Shown here piece after piece: positions 1 to 9,257 of a DNA stretch of 64,000 nucleotides. The notes below the pieces were generated by a model. That model was not told where the DNA came from. It was given only the letters and a program-made list of their open reading frames with translations, and did no database searches. The stretch is from assembly GCF_024266705.1 (NCBI RefSeq), contig NZ_CP100756.1:310001-374000 (forward strand), read 5' to 3'. Each line of letters begins with the position of its first letter. Position 1 is the first letter of the stretch. The position numbers were made by a program, and so were the translations under genes. Source of the stretch: Natrinema gelatinilyticum. Its GTDB lineage: Archaea > Halobacteriota > Halobacteria > Halobacteriales > Natrialbaceae.

Positions 1-177
1 GTTCTTCCGCTCGATGGGGCTTCCAGTCCACTTCTCGAGCATATGCATCCAGAATTCCGACGGGAAGAAACGGTCGCACGAGCGAGCCTACATTTCTGCG
101 GGCCAGCGAGTCGCATCCACGGAGTGATCGATGACCCGTTCCGGCAGGTCTCGGGGAGTCGTTGCTCGTGCGAGACG
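1..177. other. Left window edge, no assignable gene
   Basis: On the minus strand a short frame running off the left edge could begin at the ATG near position 48, downstream of cdd in the same direction. Only about 16 residues are visible, so no family can be named. The rest shows no convincing coding or RNA signal. Confidence 0.2.
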
Positions 178-567
178 CTACTCGAGCGTCTCTTGCGTGA
201 TGGTGTTCGGGAGTAATTCGCCGAGCGTATACTCGGTGATGTCGTCGCTGCCTTCGTCACAGATGACCACCAGTTCGTCGTCACAGAACTCCCTCAGCGT
301 CTGTCGGCACATGCCGCAGGGAGTGACGCCGTCGCGCCGGCCGGAACTGACAGCGAGGCGTGAGAATTCGCGGTGGCCGTTCTTGACCGCCTCCGCGACC
401 GCGACCTCCTCGGCGTGGAGGCTATTGCTGAAGTTCGCGTTCTCGAGGTTGCAGCCGACGAACACGTCACCGTCTTCGGTCTCGAGGGCTGCACCGACCG
501 TATAGCCGGAGTATGGGACGTGGGCGCGGTCCTGGATGTCGCGAGCGGCGGCGATCAAGTCGTCCAT
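178..567 (-). CDS. cdd: Cytidine deaminase
   Basis: This 129-residue protein is a full-length homotetrameric-type cytidine deaminase, which converts cytidine and deoxycytidine to uridine and deoxyuridine in pyrimidine salvage. The zinc-binding and catalytic signature is complete: H51-A-E53 with the proton-shuttling glutamate, and the P-C84-G-M-C87 motif that supplies two cysteine zinc ligands. The length fits the family, and the ATG start gives the usual short helix before the core. It is a soluble cytoplasmic enzyme. The phosphohexomutase gene lies upstream on the same strand about 100 bp away, so the two may be co-transcribed. In many haloarchaea cdd neighbours uridine phosphorylase, but the next gene lies beyond the left edge. 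Confidence 0.95.
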   Translation of the reverse strand: MDDLIAAARDIQDRAHVPYSGYTVGAALETEDGDVFVGCNLENANFSNSLHAEEVAVAEAVKNGHREFSRLAVSSGRRDGVTPCGMCRQTLREFCDDELVVICDEGSDDITEYTLGELLPNTITQETLE

Positions 568-670
568 GACGACCGGTTGGTGCGCCGGCTACCAAAGAAG
601 TTGGGTCGAGAGATTGGAACAGCGGCCCAAAGACCTCAGTAGCTACCAGATAGCAAAGAACATCGACCGT

Positions 671-2074
671 TCATCGATTTTCCGTGATCGCCGTTTCGAC
701 GACTGTGCGCGCATCGCCGACGAGTTCGTCGACGGTATCGCTCTCGGCGTAGAGTCGAACGTACGGTTCCGTGCCACTCGGCCGAACGAGTAACCACGAG
801 GCGTCGTCGAACTCGAGGCGGACGCCGTAATCCGTATCGACCGCCGCCTCCGGGAACGCGTTCGGGAGCGCCACCTCGAGGGCGGCCATGGATTCGGATT
901 TCGCGTCGTCTGGGCATTCGACGCTGACCTTTCGGTACGGTCGTTCGGTAACCGGCGCACGGAGCGTTTCGGTGTCCCCGGCCTCGGCGACGAGCGTGGC
1001 GACGACCGCGGCGCTGACCACGCCGTCTATCCAGCCGCCGAACGCGGTGTGGATTTGTTTCCAGGGTTCGGCGGCGAAGACGATCTCGGTGCTTTCGCCG
1101 GCGAGGTCTCGTTCGCGGGCGATCCCCTCGTGGAGCGCACCCAGTCGGACGCGTTCGACGCGACCGCCGGCCGCACGGACGCGCTCGTCGATGCGGGCCG
1201 AGGCGTTGGGAGTCGTGACGACGACCGGATCGCCGGCAGTGCTGGTGGCCGTGTAGCGGGCGGCGACCACCGCGAGGATCGTATCTTCGTGGATCACGTC
1301 GCCGTCGGGACCGAGGACGACGAGTCGGTCGGCGTCACCGTCGTGAGCGAGGCCGAGATCGAACGTCCCCTCCGCGAGGAACGCGGAGAATTCGGAGAGC
1401 GTCTCCGGAGTGGGTTTGCTCTCGCGACCGGGGAAGTGTCCGTCGACGGAGGCGTTGACCGCGACGACCGACGCGCCGAGACGCTCCAGGACCTGCGGCG
1501 TCGCGAGCCCGCCCATTCCGTTTCCGCAGTCGACGGCGATCCGAGCCCCTTCGAGGAGATTATTTGGGGTCGACGTCTCGGTCTCGGTCCCCGCGTCTCG
1601 AGGGTGAAACTGCTCGCGAACGTACGACACGACGGCCTCACGGTATCGGTCGAGCACGGGGAGTCGCTCGGCGGCGCCCCATTCGTCCCAGCTGGCGAGC
1701 CGCGAGTCGTCGGTCGCGACGCGGTCGTCGATGGTCCGCTCGGCGTCGGCGTCGTACTCGACACCGTCTACGAAGAGTTTGATGCCGTTGTCCGCGGGGG
1801 GATTGTGGCTCGCCGTGAGCATGACCCCGCGTCGGCCCCGCGAGGCGAACGCGAGTGCGGGCGTCGGCACCTGGCCGACGCGGCGAACGTCGGCCCCGAC
1901 GCTCTCGAGGCCGGCTTCCACGGCTGCCGCGAGCGCTGAGCCCGTTTCCCGCCCGTCGCGGCCGATCACGTACGTTTCCCCGGATTCGCCGGCGGCCTGG
2001 CCGACCGAGAGCGCCAACGACGGCGTCACCTCCTCGATCGGACCGCGAATTCCTGCCGTCCCAAAAAGCGTCAT
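671..2074 (-). CDS. Phosphoglucomutase/phosphomannomutase family phosphohexomutase
   Basis: This is an alpha-D-phosphohexomutase of about 467 residues, which interconverts sugar 1- and 6-phosphates. The N-terminus has the family's FGTAGIRG opening, the phosphoserine loop TASHNP carries the catalytic serine (about residue 89), and the magnesium loop DGDADR lies near residue 242. The C-terminal sugar-phosphate loop contains RPSGTEPYVRLY, which is diagnostic. I chose the second ATG because the family opens almost directly with the FGTAGIRG strand; the ATG at 2080 adds two residues. Whether it acts on glucose, mannose or glucosamine phosphates cannot be told from sequence, so no symbol is given. 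Products of this kind feed the nucleotide sugars needed by the glycosylation island further right. Confidence 0.9.
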   Translation of the reverse strand: MTLFGTAGIRGPIEEVTPSLALSVGQAAGESGETYVIGRDGRETGSALAAAVEAGLESVGADVRRVGQVPTPALAFASRGRRGVMLTASHNPPADNGIKLFVDGVEYDADAERTIDDRVATDDSRLASWDEWGAAERLPVLDRYREAVVSYVREQFHPRDAGTETETSTPNNLLEGARIAVDCGNGMGGLATPQVLERLGASVVAVNASVDGHFPGRESKPTPETLSEFSAFLAEGTFDLGLAHDGDADRLVVLGPDGDVIHEDTILAVVAARYTATSTAGDPVVVTTPNASARIDERVRAAGGRVERVRLGALHEGIARERDLAGESTEIVFAAEPWKQIHTAFGGWIDGVVSAAVVATLVAEAGDTETLRAPVTERPYRKVSVECPDDAKSESMAALEVALPNAFPEAAVDTDYGVRLEFDDASWLLVRPSGTEPYVRLYAESDTVDELVGDARTVVETAITENR

Positions 2075-2153
2075 ATACATCCGTTCCGCGAGGAGGTACT
2101 TAGCAACACTGCCCGGGCCCCTATCGACGAACGCGGTCGCCGAACCCGTCCCG

Positions 2154-2792
2154 TTACTCGGCGGGCAGGTCGTCGATCAGGACAACCGCCTCACCGTCGA
2201 TCACGGTGGCATCGTCGTCCTCGTTACGTACGACCGTCTCGAGTCGGTACTGATCGTTGCCGAGGTTTTCGACGATTTCGACGCGGGCAGAAACCCGGTC
2301 GCCGACACCGACCGGTCCGCTGAACTCGAGATCCTGAGAGAGGTAGATGGTGAGTCCGGGGAGCCGAGCGAGCGCCGCACTGATGAGGCCAGAGGCGAGG
2401 GTCCCGTGGACGATCCGCTCGCCGAAGCGGGTCTCGGCTGCGAACGCCTCGTCCAGGTGGAGGCGGTTCGTGTCGCCGCTGACGGCGGCGAACGCGCGAA
2501 CGTCTTCGTCGGTGATCGCTTTCTCGAAGATAACGGTGTCGCCGACGCTGATGTGGTCGGGGTCGTCGACGGTGCGGTCGAACTGCCAGTCGAGATCGGA
2601 GTACTCGATCGACGGGATGGAAGGGGCAACTCGATTCTTCTCCTGACCGTTTTCGCCGTCGATAGACGGAAGCATCGCCGAAACAGCCGCTTGATTCGCC
2701 GCCGTCGCGGTTCGAAGGAACCCGCGCGTCATCGCCGACCACGCGGTCGTCATAGCACTCAAGTTATCTCCTCGAGTATTCTGATGGGACAT
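2154..2792 (-). CDS. phaJ: MaoC-type (R)-specific enoyl-CoA hydratase
   Basis: The C-terminal 145 residues form a single hot-dog fold of the MaoC/PhaJ type, with the catalytic D107-x4-H112 pair in the motif DTNRLH and the conserved GERIVHGTLASGLIS helix. Such enzymes hydrate trans-2-enoyl-CoA to (R)-3-hydroxyacyl-CoA and so feed beta-oxidation intermediates to PHA synthase. About 70 extra N-terminal residues of low complexity precede the domain, longer than bacterial PhaJ. The gene is divergent from phaR with about 280 bp between starts, and the location beside phaRPEC supports the PHA role. The symbol is an inference from context; a general acyl dehydratase is the alternative. Confidence 0.75.
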   Translation of the reverse strand: MSHQNTRGDNLSAMTTAWSAMTRGFLRTATAANQAAVSAMLPSIDGENGQEKNRVAPSIPSIEYSDLDWQFDRTVDDPDHISVGDTVIFEKAITDEDVRAFAAVSGDTNRLHLDEAFAAETRFGERIVHGTLASGLISAALARLPGLTIYLSQDLEFSGPVGVGDRVSARVEIVENLGNDQYRLETVVRNEDDDATVIDGEAVVLIDDLPAE

Positions 2793-2997
2793 CTACGGGC
2801 GGCTAAGTGTGGGGCGTATATGACTTCTTTGGCTGTTCTAATACCAATTTGTCGACACCAAGGTCCCGTAATAGCACCCTACAGGGCCACTCGAAAGTCC
2901 TTTCGATCAGCACAGTGTCGGAATCTTACTCACTGGCTTAACACCTCCATAACCGTCGTTCGAGCCACACACCGTCATGGAAAATCATCAAGTGGAG

Positions 2998-3022
2998 TCT
3001 GATGCCATTTGATGGTATCAGA
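2998..3022. promoter_or_regulatory. Palindromic operator candidate upstream of phaR
   Basis: Two 11-base arms (2998-3008 and 3012-3022) are inverted repeats matching at 10 of 11 positions, separated by three bases. They lie about 10 bp upstream of an AT-rich box (about 3031-3040) that could serve as TATA for phaR, whose start is at 3072. AbrB-type regulators bind as dimers to such symmetric sites, and haloarchaeal PhaR is known to repress its own operon, so this is a plausible PhaR site. That binding is inference; the symmetry is seen directly. Confidence 0.5.
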
Positions 3023-3071
3023 TGGATATCAGTGTAAAAGCTTAAGAGGTCTGCTCTCCAAGAAGCTGTTG

Positions 3072-3386
3072 ATGACGGACGACTCCGACCGATCGCTCTG
3101 GTTCCCACCCGCGATGTTTGCCGAGGGGATGCAGGAAGCAGGAGAGCAGGTCGCGGAATCTCAGCAGGAGATGATGAAGCAGTTGATGCAGGCCACGTCG
3201 GCGAATCCGTTCAAAAGCGGGTCCACGTTTGGCCCGATGAACATGGGTACGGCGACGTTCAAAGCCCGCGTCCAGAGTGGCGGTCGGGTCAGTATTCCCG
3301 GCCCCGAACGGGAGGCCCTCGACATCGAAGAGGGCGATATCGTCCAGACAATCGTCATCCCCGTCAAACGAAACCGAGAGGAGTAA
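3072..3386 (+). CDS. phaR: AbrB-type PHA regulator PhaR
   Basis: A 104-residue protein whose C-terminal 45 residues form a swapped-hairpin AbrB/SpoVT DNA-binding domain: a strand with GGRVSIPGPEREALDIEEGD followed by a second strand ending in IPVKRN. The N-terminal half has MQEAGEQVAESQQEMMKQLMQ, an amphipathic helix suited to granule or protein contact. In Haloferax mediterranei the homologous PhaR represses phaRP and binds granules. I chose the ATG at 3072 because upstream in-frame starts would extend into the promoter with non-acidic residues. It is two bases upstream of phaP, so the phaRPEC genes form one operon. Confidence 0.85.
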   Translation: MTDDSDRSLWFPPAMFAEGMQEAGEQVAESQQEMMKQLMQATSANPFKSGSTFGPMNMGTATFKARVQSGGRVSIPGPEREALDIEEGDIVQTIVIPVKRNREE

Positions 3387-3388
3387 CC

Positions 3389-3874
3389 ATGACTCAGAAC
3401 CCATTCACCGCAGTCTTCGACGCACAGCGCACAGCAATCGAACAGAGCCAGAACATGACCCACGATGCTCTCGAGGCCCAGCAAACGTCACTCGGCGCGA
3501 TCGCCGACGCCGTCGAGACGTCGGGTGCGATGTTCGAATCCAACGCCGAAGTCACCCGCGGTGCCGTCCACGCCTACTTCGACGCCATCGAAGCCGGGCT
3601 CCCCGAGGGAAGCGCCAACTTCGACGAACTCCGCGAACTCGTCGACGAAGGCTTCGACTCCGCCACCGAAGCGCAGTCCCAGTCGCTCGATGCGGTCGTC
3701 GAAGCGGTCGAGGAATCGGAAGTCGCCTACGAGGAGTTCGCCCGGAGCTACGCCGAAGTAGTCGATACGTCGTTTGACGCATACCTCGACGCCCACGAGC
3801 AGGTCGAACAGAACGTGACTGCCGTGGCAGAGAACGTCGAAGAGGCCGCCGACGAGTTCGACGTCTCGGCCTAA
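3389..3874 (+). CDS. phaP: PHA granule-associated phasin PhaP
   Basis: This 161-residue, highly acidic, almost wholly alpha-helical protein consists of long amphipathic helices with heptad-like alanine and valine spacing and no catalytic motif, as expected of a haloarchaeal phasin. Phasins coat PHA granules and control their number and size. It starts two bases after phaR and lies 43 bp before phaE. There are no cysteines and no signal peptide, consistent with a cytoplasmic granule coat. The assignment rests mainly on position between phaR and phaE, length and composition, since phasins conserve little sequence. Confidence 0.8.
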   Translation: MTQNPFTAVFDAQRTAIEQSQNMTHDALEAQQTSLGAIADAVETSGAMFESNAEVTRGAVHAYFDAIEAGLPEGSANFDELRELVDEGFDSATEAQSQSLDAVVEAVEESEVAYEEFARSYAEVVDTSFDAYLDAHEQVEQNVTAVAENVEEAADEFDVSA

Positions 3875-3917
3875 CGTAGGGACGCCGTTTTTTACAGTAC
3901 ACCGCCAATTTTCACCT

Positions 3918-4466
3918 ATGGCAGACTCACAACCCCCGGCACAGAACTGGAACACGTTCGTCGAGCAGTGGAACGAGCAATTCCTCGAGGCGCTCGAGGA
4001 CAACATGGAAGCACAGGCTCGATTCGTCGAGAGCTGGTCCCAGACGGTCGGCGATATCAGCGAGGACACCGAAGTCTCGGATGGCGTCGAGGGCTACGCC
4101 CGCGCCTACGAGACGTGGATGAACGCCTCGAAACAGATGGTCGAGCGCATGAACGACCAGCTCGAGGGCGAGGACGTCGACATAGAGGAGTTCCGTGACA
4201 TCTGGCTCAACACGGCCAACGAGGCGTTCAAGGATGTCATGTCGACGACCGCGTTCGCAAAGATGACCGGCGAAACCGTCGGCGACGTTCTCGAACTCCA
4301 GCAGCAGGCCGACGAGGCGTCCCAGGAGACACTCCGGACGCTCGGCTTCGCGACCGAAGAGGACATCGTCGAAGTCGGCGACCGACTCGTCGAGCTCGAG
4401 CGCCGCCAACACGCCGTCGAGCAGAAACTCGACCGTGTCCTCGATCACCTGGAAGACGAGCAATGA
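3918..4466 (+). CDS. phaE: Class III PHA synthase subunit PhaE
   Basis: A 182-residue acidic helical protein matching haloarchaeal PhaE in length. It has the conserved tryptophan-rich start ([16 protein letters not shown]), a central [15 protein letters not shown] segment and a C-terminal coiled coil ([26 protein letters not shown]). PhaE is the non-catalytic partner that forms the active class III synthase with PhaC. Haloarchaeal PhaE is much shorter than its bacterial counterpart of about 350 residues. Its stop codon overlaps the phaC start in an ATGA arrangement, which suggests translational coupling and equimolar synthesis. Confidence 0.85.
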   Translation: MADSQPPAQNWNTFVEQWNEQFLEALEDNMEAQARFVESWSQTVGDISEDTEVSDGVEGYARAYETWMNASKQMVERMNDQLEGEDVDIEEFRDIWLNTANEAFKDVMSTTAFAKMTGETVGDVLELQQQADEASQETLRTLGFATEEDIVEVGDRLVELERRQHAVEQKLDRVLDHLEDEQ

Positions 4467-5914
4467 GGAACCCGTATTCGTACGCACTGAACATGCAGCG
4501 TCAGGCCTGGGAGGGCGCTGCCGACCTGGCGGACAAGACCAGGGTAACACCAGAACGGACCGAAACGGTCGAGAACGTCGCCGTGGGTCAGACCCCGAGC
4601 GAGGTTGTCTACGAGGAGAACAAGCTGCGACTCCTCCACTACGAGCCGATGACGGAGGAGCAACACGATATTCCGATCCTCATCGTCTACGCGCTGATAA
4701 ACAAACCGTACATCCTCGATTTACAGCCCGACCGCTCGGTCGTCCAGACGCTTCTCGAGTCCGGCTTCGATGTCTATCTGATCGACTGGGGCGAGCCTTC
4801 CAAACTCGATCGGACGCTCTCGCTTTCCGACTACGTCAATCGCTACATCGACAACTGCGTCGACGTCGTCAGCGAGCGCTCCGGTCAGGACGCGATCAAC
4901 ATCCTCGGATACTGCATGGGCGGCACGATGTCGGCCATGTACGCGGCGCTGTACCCCGAGAAAATCAAGAACCTGGCGTTGATGGCCGCCGGCCTCAGTT
5001 TCGCGGGTGAGGGCGGCATCCTCGAACTCTGGGGATCCGAAGAGTACTACGACCCGAACGCCGTCACCGACGCGTTCGACAACGTCCCGGCAGAGTTCCT
5101 CGACGTCGGCTTCGCGCTGATGGACCCCGTCGCGAATAACGTGACGAAGTACGTTCGGTTCTACGACAACGTCGAGGACGAGGACTTCGTCGAGAACTTC
5201 GCTCGAATGGAGCGCTGGCTCGACGAGGGAATCGACGTCGCAGGCGAAGCTTACGAGGAGTTTATCCGCGACATCTATCAGGAGAATAAGCTCTACACTA
5301 ACGAACTCACGCTGGACGGCAAACGCGTCGACCTCTCCCGAATCGACATGCCCGTGCTTCAGATCGTCGCGGAGTACGACCACCTCATTCCGCCCGGGGC
5401 CTCCAAGCCGTTCAACGACGTCATCGAATCCGATGACACGGAGATCCTCGAGTTCGCGACGGGCCACATCGGCATGTCCGTCTCCTCACGGAGCCACGAC
5501 GACCTCTGGCCGCGGGTCTCTGAGTGGTTCGAGGACCGCTCGAACGGGACGGGGGCCGATCGCGAGTCCGAGTCTGTCGGCGAACCGACACGCGAAGCGG
5601 ACGCCGCGCTCGCTGAGGACGTCAGCGGATCCGAATCGGGTGTCGAGGATCTCGCGGACGGCGGCTCGAGCGTCGAAACGGCCTCGAGTTCCGGCGCCGG
5701 AACCGAAACTGAAACTGGGGACGAGAGCGAGGCGGAGACTGACGATCTCACCGAACTGACCGGAATCGGTCAGGCGTACTCGGACGACCTCACCGCCGCC
5801 GGTATCGAGACGTTCGACGATCTCGCCGATGCCGACGTCGCCGAACTCGCCACCGAAACGGGAATCTCTCCGAATCGGATCGAAGGATGGGTCGAACAGG
5901 CCCGACAGCAGTAG
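4463..5914 (+). CDS. phaC: Class III PHA synthase PhaC with C-terminal helix-hairpin-helix domain
   Basis: The 483-residue catalytic subunit polymerises (R)-3-hydroxyacyl-CoA into PHA. The alpha/beta-hydrolase core has the lipase-like box G-Y-C151-M-G-G with the catalytic cysteine, D306 in AEYDHLIPP and H335 in GHIGMS, a complete triad. The core ends near residue 355. Residues 355-430 form an acidic Ser/Thr/Glu linker, and the last 55 residues form a helix-hairpin-helix domain ([15 protein letters not shown], then [13 protein letters not shown]) of the type found in DNA- or protein-contact modules. That tail is absent from classical bacterial PhaC and could recruit partners to granules. It overlaps phaE by four bases and ends the phaRPEC operon. 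Confidence 0.93.
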   Translation: MRNPYSYALNMQRQAWEGAADLADKTRVTPERTETVENVAVGQTPSEVVYEENKLRLLHYEPMTEEQHDIPILIVYALINKPYILDLQPDRSVVQTLLESGFDVYLIDWGEPSKLDRTLSLSDYVNRYIDNCVDVVSERSGQDAINILGYCMGGTMSAMYAALYPEKIKNLALMAAGLSFAGEGGILELWGSEEYYDPNAVTDAFDNVPAEFLDVGFALMDPVANNVTKYVRFYDNVEDEDFVENFARMERWLDEGIDVAGEAYEEFIRDIYQENKLYTNELTLDGKRVDLSRIDMPVLQIVAEYDHLIPPGASKPFNDVIESDDTEILEFATGHIGMSVSSRSHDDLWPRVSEWFEDRSNGTGADRESESVGEPTREADAALAEDVSGSESGVEDLADGGSSVETASSSGAGTETETGDESEAETDDLTELTGIGQAYSDDLTAAGIETFDDLADADVAELATETGISPNRIEGWVEQARQQ

Positions 5915-6065
5915 CGGGTTCGCCGCCGTGATCACGTCAAGTGGATCGGAGACGGAGTTCGACTGATCCAGGGGGGACGAGTCATCCAGGGGGAGGTTAC
6001 GACTGGTCACGATTCCGACGGATGACGGCGACCATCGGGACAGGCGATCGTTCGAGCGCCGGTTC

Positions 6066-6147
6066 GTGGCAAATATTTTTAGATTGACATTTGCAAAATA
6101 TTCGTTGACAGGTCGTTATTTACCATGGGACGTTGAACGTACCAGGT
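6066..6147 (+). promoter_or_regulatory. AT-rich promoter of phaB
   Basis: The 80 bases before phaB are AT-rich in a GC-rich genome and contain two related blocks with the TTTGCAAAATAT-type sequence (around 6070 and 6090), then a TATA-like ttatttac near 6115, about 30 bases before the start. This indicates that phaB has its own promoter, separate from phaRPEC. Confidence 0.45.
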
Positions 6148-6891
6148 ATGTCCATGGATGGTCGCACCTGCGTAATCACTGGCTCAGCACGGGGTATCGG
6201 TCGCGGGATCGCCGAGCACCTCGGCGAACAGGAAGCGAACGTAGTCGTCAACTACCGCTCATCGGAGGGGCCAGCACACGACACCGTCGAAGCGATCGAA
6301 TCGAAGGGTGGGTCCGCTGTTGCGGCGAGAGCGGACGTAAGCGATCGCGCGGAGGTCGAACACATGATCGAGGTCTGTCACGAAGCGTTCGGCCAGTGTG
6401 ACGTACTGGTGAACAACGCCGGGATCACGGCGGACAAGCAATTCACCGAGATGTCACGCGAGGAGTGGGACCGCGTGATGGACGTCAACCTCGGCGGCAT
6501 GTTCAACTGCACCCAACTGTTCTACGACGACATCTGGAACGCAGAGGAGGGCCGGCTGATAAACATCTCGAGTGTCGTCGGGAAACAGGGTAACTTCGGA
6601 CAAGCGAACTACGCCGCCGCGAAAAGCGGCATGTTCGGCTTTACGCGAACGATCGCCCTCGAACTCGCCCAGGGTGGCTCGACGGCCAACTGCGTCGCAC
6701 CGGGCTTTACCGCGACCGACATGCTCGAGAGTGTCCCCGACAGCGTCCTCGATCGGATTATCGCGGGAATACCCCTCGAACGACTCGCGGAAGTCGAGGA
6801 CATCGCAGCGGTCGTGCGCTTCCTCGCGAGCGAGGAATCGTCGTACGTGACGGGAGAAGTGATCGACGTCAACGGCGGCATGGACCTATAG
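6148..6891 (+). CDS. phaB: Acetoacetyl-CoA reductase (SDR family)
   Basis: A 247-residue short-chain dehydrogenase/reductase. It has the nucleotide-binding TGSARGIG motif at 11-18, the NNAG motif at 89-92 and the catalytic S142, Y155 and K159. Lying directly after phaC it most likely reduces acetoacetyl-CoA to (R)-3-hydroxybutyryl-CoA, the monomer of PHA synthesis. I chose ATG 6148; an upstream TTG at 6133 would add five residues, and the TATA-like box near 6115 fits the later start with a short leader. SDR enzymes such as FabG are hard to separate by sequence, so the specific substrate is inferred from context. Confidence 0.85.
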   Translation: MSMDGRTCVITGSARGIGRGIAEHLGEQEANVVVNYRSSEGPAHDTVEAIESKGGSAVAARADVSDRAEVEHMIEVCHEAFGQCDVLVNNAGITADKQFTEMSREEWDRVMDVNLGGMFNCTQLFYDDIWNAEEGRLINISSVVGKQGNFGQANYAAAKSGMFGFTRTIALELAQGGSTANCVAPGFTATDMLESVPDSVLDRIIAGIPLERLAEVEDIAAVVRFLASEESSYVTGEVIDVNGGMDL

Positions 6892-7083
6892 AGACACCGT
6901 TTCAGTTCGATTTTAGAACCTCCGGACTCGCCTTCGGACCCCGATTGGCCAGTTTCGTAGAACGCCGTACGAAGGGGCCACAGTATCCGACCCGAGGTGG
7001 ATGCCCGCGCGACGTGAAGGCGACTCGAGGTCGGTCCGAGTTCGCTTCAGTCACGCTCTACAGCCGTCTCGTTCGAATTGTCA

Positions 7084-7632
7084 TCACGTCCGGTGTTTCG
7101 CTTTCTGCAGGACTCGCACGTTATCGATTCCAGTGTCCGGGTACTGGCCATCGTCGTCTTTCTCGACGGCCTTGACCATGTCCCAGACGACGTTCAAACC
7201 GGTCGTCACCCCCTCGAGTGCTTCCATCTCACAGCCCGTCTTGCCGGTGGTCTCGACGGCGACCCGCAATTCGACCCGGTCGTCTCCGAGTGAGAAGTCG
7301 GTGTCGACGTTCGTAATCGGGATCTGGTGGCACATGGGGATCGTCTCCCAGGTGTGCTTGACGGCCTGGATCGCGCCGATTCGGGCGGTCGCGAGGACGT
7401 CTCCCTTTCCCACCTCGTCTTCTCTGATCGCTTCGATCGTCGACCGGCGGAGACGGATTTCCCCGGCCGCGACCGCGCGGCGCTCGCTATCCGGTTTGTC
7501 GCCGACGTCGACCATCTGAACGTCGCCCTCCGCGGTCGTATGGGTCAGTTCGTCTGCACCGGCATTCGTACCCGTATCCGAATGCTCGTTTCCGCCGTCT
7601 CTCGAGTCGCCCGCATCGTCGTTCTCACTCAT
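7084..7632 (-). CDS. moaC: Cyclic pyranopterin monophosphate synthase
   Basis: A 182-residue MoaC, which together with MoaA turns GTP into cyclic pyranopterin monophosphate, the first intermediate of the molybdenum cofactor. The hallmark motifs MCHQIP and KTGCEMEALEGV are present. The first 40 residues are a poorly conserved acidic Gly/Asp/Thr tail, common in halophilic versions. The ATG at 7632 overlaps the nnr stop by eight bases (ATGAGTGA), so the two are translationally coupled. The longer upstream frame lies within nnr and is not used. Confidence 0.93.
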   Translation of the reverse strand: MSENDDAGDSRDGGNEHSDTGTNAGADELTHTTAEGDVQMVDVGDKPDSERRAVAAGEIRLRRSTIEAIREDEVGKGDVLATARIGAIQAVKHTWETIPMCHQIPITNVDTDFSLGDDRVELRVAVETTGKTGCEMEALEGVTTGLNVVWDMVKAVEKDDDGQYPDTGIDNVRVLQKAKHRT

Positions 7633-9052
7633 CTGTCTCACCCCATAGGGCCGCGGGAATTTCCTCGAGCATCTCCGACGCGAGGAACCCGTTCGATGCC
7701 GTCGGAGCAAGCCGTTCGCCGGCGCGGCCGTTGACGAACGCTGCTGCCGCCGCGGCATCGAGCGGATCGGCGTGTTCGAGCAGTGCCGCGACGATCCCCG
7801 CCAGCAGATCGCCGGTTCCGCCGACTTTCATTCCTGGGGCACCTGTTCGACAGATTCGGGTTCGCTCGCCGTCCGTCGCGACGTCGTCGACGCCTTTCGC
7901 GAGAACGACGTGACCCAGTTCGGCCGCGAAATCCGTGACGTCGTCCGCAGCCTCACGCAGCGAATCAGTGTCCGGACCCCCCATCCGGGTGAGTTCCGCC
8001 CGGTTCGGCGTACAGACCAGGGTCGCATCCGTTTCGAGGTCGGGGACGATCGATAGGGCGTCCGCGTCGACGACCGCCGGCCCCGTGTAGGACTCGAGAA
8101 ACCGGCGGGCGGCCTCAAGCGTCTCGTCTGCAGTCCCGAGGCCCGGACCGAGCACGACCACGTCGTCGTGGCGCTCTGCCGTGTTCACGAGGTCGCCGAC
8201 CTGCTCGGGCGAGAGCCTGTCGCTCCCGTAGGGCTGGACGATGAGGTCCTCAGCGTACCCCTGGATCTCGCCGGCAACCGACTCCGGTGCGGCGACGAAG
8301 GAGAGTTCCATCCCGGCCCGCAGGGCCGCTTGCGCTGCCAGCGCCGGCGCACCGGTGTAAGGGCCGCCACCGATGATGAACGCCCGCCCATCGCGGCTCG
8401 CCGGGCGAGCGAGGTCGACGTCGCCGGGGCCGACGAACTGCTCCGCAGCCGCGGGGATGCCGATGTTGGCGACGGTGACGTCGGCCGCGAGGTCCTCGAG
8501 ACCCGGTTTCGTCCGGTGGAACGTGACGACGTGGTCTGCCACGATACCGTTGTCCGCGTGCTCACCGCCGTCTGCGTCGAAGCCCGACGGGACGTCGACC
8601 GCGATGACAGTCGCGTCGGCCTCGTTGATCGCTCGCGCGCCGGTCGCTGCCGGTTCTCGGAGATCGCCGCTGATACCCGTTCCGAGCATCGCGTCGACGA
8701 TCACGTCCGATTCGGGGAGGTCGAACCCGCTCGAGTCGGTCACTTCTCGCGCGTCGTAGTCGGCCCGTCGCAGCGCGTCCCAGTTCTCGCGAGCGATGTC
8801 GGTCCCGATCAGCTCAGCGCGGCCGAGCAGCAGCGTCGTGACCCGATACTCGTCCAGGAAGCGAGCGGCGACGAATGCGTCACCGCCGTTGTTTCCGCGG
8901 CCGGCGACGACGACGACTCGAGCACCTGGATCGGCGACCGCCCTGATCTCGCGGGCGACCGCATTTCCGCTCGACTCCATCAACTGTTTCCGCGGGACGC
9001 CGAGCGCCGCGGCGTTTGCATCGACGGCGGCCATTCGATCGCCAGTAATCAT
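7625..9052 (-). CDS. nnr: Bifunctional NAD(P)H-hydrate epimerase/dehydratase
   Basis: This 475-residue protein repairs damaged NAD(P)H hydrates. The N-terminal YjeF_N domain (to about 210) carries GRGNNGGDAFVAARFL and the AMLGTGISG motif and epimerises the S/R hydrates. The C-terminal ribokinase-like dehydratase domain carries GPGLG, the ADALS motif and GGTGDLLAGIVAALL with its catalytic aspartate. Both halves are complete. I chose the ATG at 9052, which begins with the family's MITGDRMAAVDANAAALGV; an upstream in-frame ATG at 9109 adds 19 residues without family resemblance. It is the first gene of the nnr-moaC operon. Confidence 0.93.
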   Translation of the reverse strand: MITGDRMAAVDANAAALGVPRKQLMESSGNAVAREIRAVADPGARVVVVAGRGNNGGDAFVAARFLDEYRVTTLLLGRAELIGTDIARENWDALRRADYDAREVTDSSGFDLPESDVIVDAMLGTGISGDLREPAATGARAINEADATVIAVDVPSGFDADGGEHADNGIVADHVVTFHRTKPGLEDLAADVTVANIGIPAAAEQFVGPGDVDLARPASRDGRAFIIGGGPYTGAPALAAQAALRAGMELSFVAAPESVAGEIQGYAEDLIVQPYGSDRLSPEQVGDLVNTAERHDDVVVLGPGLGTADETLEAARRFLESYTGPAVVDADALSIVPDLETDATLVCTPNRAELTRMGGPDTDSLREAADDVTDFAAELGHVVLAKGVDDVATDGERTRICRTGAPGMKVGGTGDLLAGIVAALLEHADPLDAAAAAAFVNGRAGERLAPTASNGFLASEMLEEIPAALWGETDE

Positions 9053-9174
9053 AGGACAGGGTTCGACCGGCCGACCGTTGAAGATTGCGGACATCAGTGT
9101 GAAGTTCATCGGTTCGGCGACCGGCTGCGTACCGATTCGACCGGTGGAAATCGACGGGTCCTAGACCCGTGGGC

Positions 9175-9257
9175 CAATTTATCAATAATGATCTTTAGTT
9201 TTCTATCTCAAAACAATATTTGCAAATATATAAATTCCCTACCCTACTACGAACGGT
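9175..9257 (+). promoter_or_regulatory. Strong AT-rich promoter of a 53-residue microprotein gene
   Basis: A very AT-rich block (about 9176-9240) holds TTTGCAAATATATAAA, a near-ideal archaeal BRE/TATA box, ending roughly 20 bases before the ATG at 9258. The spacing fits a leaderless or very short-leader transcript. The same intergenic space separates the divergent nnr gene. Confidence 0.6.
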
